Shown one piece after another: positions 5,162 to 5,524 of a stretch of DNA of 5,524 nt (position 1 is its first letter; the number at the start of each line of letters is the position of its first letter). The notes below the pieces were generated by a model. That model was not told where the DNA came from, did no database searches, and saw only the letters and a program-made list of their open reading frames with translations. A program made the position numbers and the translations under genes. This DNA comes from DATBHW01 sp046704085 (GTDB lineage: Bacteria; Chloroflexota; Ktedonobacteria; Ktedonobacterales; DATBGS01), in NCBI GenBank assembly GCA_046704085.1, contig JBJKSJ010000206.1, forward strand, positions 1-5,524, read 5' to 3'.

Positions 5162-5524
5162 CTGGTTGGTATGGTTCCCGCTGCCGCCAGCGCACGAGGC
5201 TGGACTGACCAGGCAAGCGTTACCCATACAGGCCGAACTGCTAGGACGGCCTCTATCCCATCGGCTTCAAAGGCGTTTGGGAGTGCTTTCCGCAAAATAT
5301 TGGCAGACCCGTTCACATCCGCATTGAGCGGGCGCCCATCTTTGGCCCGATACAGACCACGCTTGACGCGCTTGCCGCTGAAGACGTGTTTGCCTTCCTG
5401 CTTCGGGTCGTAAGTCGGGATGGGGTCATGGTCCAGAAACGATGCTTTGCTCGTGTAGGACTCCTCTTGCAGCACAAAGCGAATGCCCGCCAGCTTTGCC
5501 TTGTACGCCAGCATGCCGATGAAG
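5155..5524 (-). CDS. tnpB: TnpB (IS605 OrfB) RNA-guided nuclease, C-terminal part, cysteine-free variety
   Basis: The last 123 codons of a TnpB; the reading frame stays open to the window edge (Phe-Ile-Gly before MLAYKAKLAG), so the true start is outside. TnpB is the RNA-guided, RuvC-type DNA nuclease of IS200/IS605 elements and the ancestor of Cas12. Visible marks are YKAKLAGI before EESYTSKASFLD, the strand leading into the usual zinc-ribbon region, then FSGKRVKRGLYRAKDG and NADVNGSANILRKA, whose Asp is the RuvC-III catalytic residue. The first two RuvC acidic residues lie outside. The visible part has no cysteine at all: the usual CxxC pairs are replaced by SFLDHDPIPTYD and neighbours, a pattern known in one branch of OrfB proteins. 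The tail after NILRKA (about 45 residues) is normal for that branch. The stop codon lies in a hairpin that begins the non-coding right end. Nothing suggests decay in the visible part. Confidence 0.88.
   Translation of the reverse strand, partial: FIGMLAYKAKLAGIRFVLQEESYTSKASFLDHDPIPTYDPKQEGKHVFSGKRVKRGLYRAKDGRPLNADVNGSANILRKALPNAFEADGIEAVLAVRPVWVTLAWSVQPRALAAAGTIPTRA

Larger units (their letters stand above)
4991..5165 (-). ncRNA. Putative omega RNA (reRNA) scaffold at the element's right end
   Basis: TnpB proteins bind an RNA that overlaps the 3' end of tnpB, runs to the element's right end and takes the flanking DNA as guide. The sequence here has that position, length and folding. In transcript order on the minus strand there is a 7-bp hairpin over the tnpB stop (5144-5161), two small hairpins (5096-5108 and 5081-5093), and an imperfect hairpin at about 5054-5073. 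Then a 9-bp long-range stem (5045-5053 with 4993-5001, one G-U pair) encloses a perfect 12-bp hairpin (5003-5030). The last helix ends at 4993, and GGAAGG of the next gene follows at 4990, so the end is placed at about 4991; it could be a few bases off. The 5' limit is unknown and may lie further inside tnpB. No rho-independent T-tract is present. The call is by structure and context, not by alignment to a known omega RNA. Confidence 0.6.
4991..5524 (-). mobile_element. IS200/IS605-type element, right-end part
   Basis: The 3' part of a tnpB gene plus the hairpin-rich non-coding end typical of IS200/IS605 elements, which carry subterminal hairpins rather than terminal inverted repeats. The left end, any tnpA and the target-adjacent motif lie beyond the window. 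The exact right boundary is inferred from where the stem structure ends (about 4991-4993), which would place the insertion directly in front of the PKD gene's ribosome-binding site. Confidence 0.65.

Noticed and set aside
5171..5413. Plus-strand open frame opposite tnpB
   Set aside because: It is antisense to the conserved YTSK/DVNGSANI region of TnpB and has no domain.

Overview
The window looks like bacterial chromosome: GC-rich, tightly packed, with good Shine-Dalgarno sites. No marker fixes the taxon. The mix of a luciferase-like monooxygenase cassette, a PKD-repeat surface protein and a cysteine-free IS605-type TnpB would fit a Chloroflexota/Ktedonobacteria-like genome, but that is inference only.

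Region 1 (1-2193, minus strand) is a three-gene cassette read from right to left: an alpha/beta hydrolase, an LLM-class (bacterial luciferase-like) flavin-dependent monooxygenase, and the N-terminus of a flavin reductase cut by the left edge. The reductase would supply reduced flavin, the monooxygenase would oxidise an unknown substrate, and the hydrolase could cleave the product. The last two genes are 3 bp apart.

Region 2 (2194-2871) is an intergenic stretch with weak divergent promoter candidates, followed by a plus-strand gene for an unrecognised protein with about four membrane helices. Its stop lies 7 bp from the stop of the convergent gene to its right.

Region 3 (2879-4977, minus strand) holds a PKD-repeat membrane protein (signal peptide, three PKD domains, one transmembrane helix, basic cytoplasmic tail) and, downstream of it, an unrecognised soluble, probably helical protein. 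They are probably co-transcribed.

Region 4 (about 4991-5524, minus strand) is the right end of an IS200/IS605-type element: the C-terminal part of a TnpB of the cysteine-free variety, then about 165 bp of densely structured sequence. That sequence ends in a 12-bp hairpin enclosed by a 9-bp long-range stem, as expected for an omega RNA (reRNA) scaffold. The inferred element end directly abuts the ribosome-binding site and start codon of the PKD gene. The natural guide would therefore be the PKD translation-start region, and the PKD gene has no room for a promoter outside the element. This junction is the most interesting part of the window.

In three genes the longest reading frame starts too early. 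A strong Shine-Dalgarno site placed before an internal ATG gives the better start for the monooxygenase, the hydrolase and the four-helix protein.
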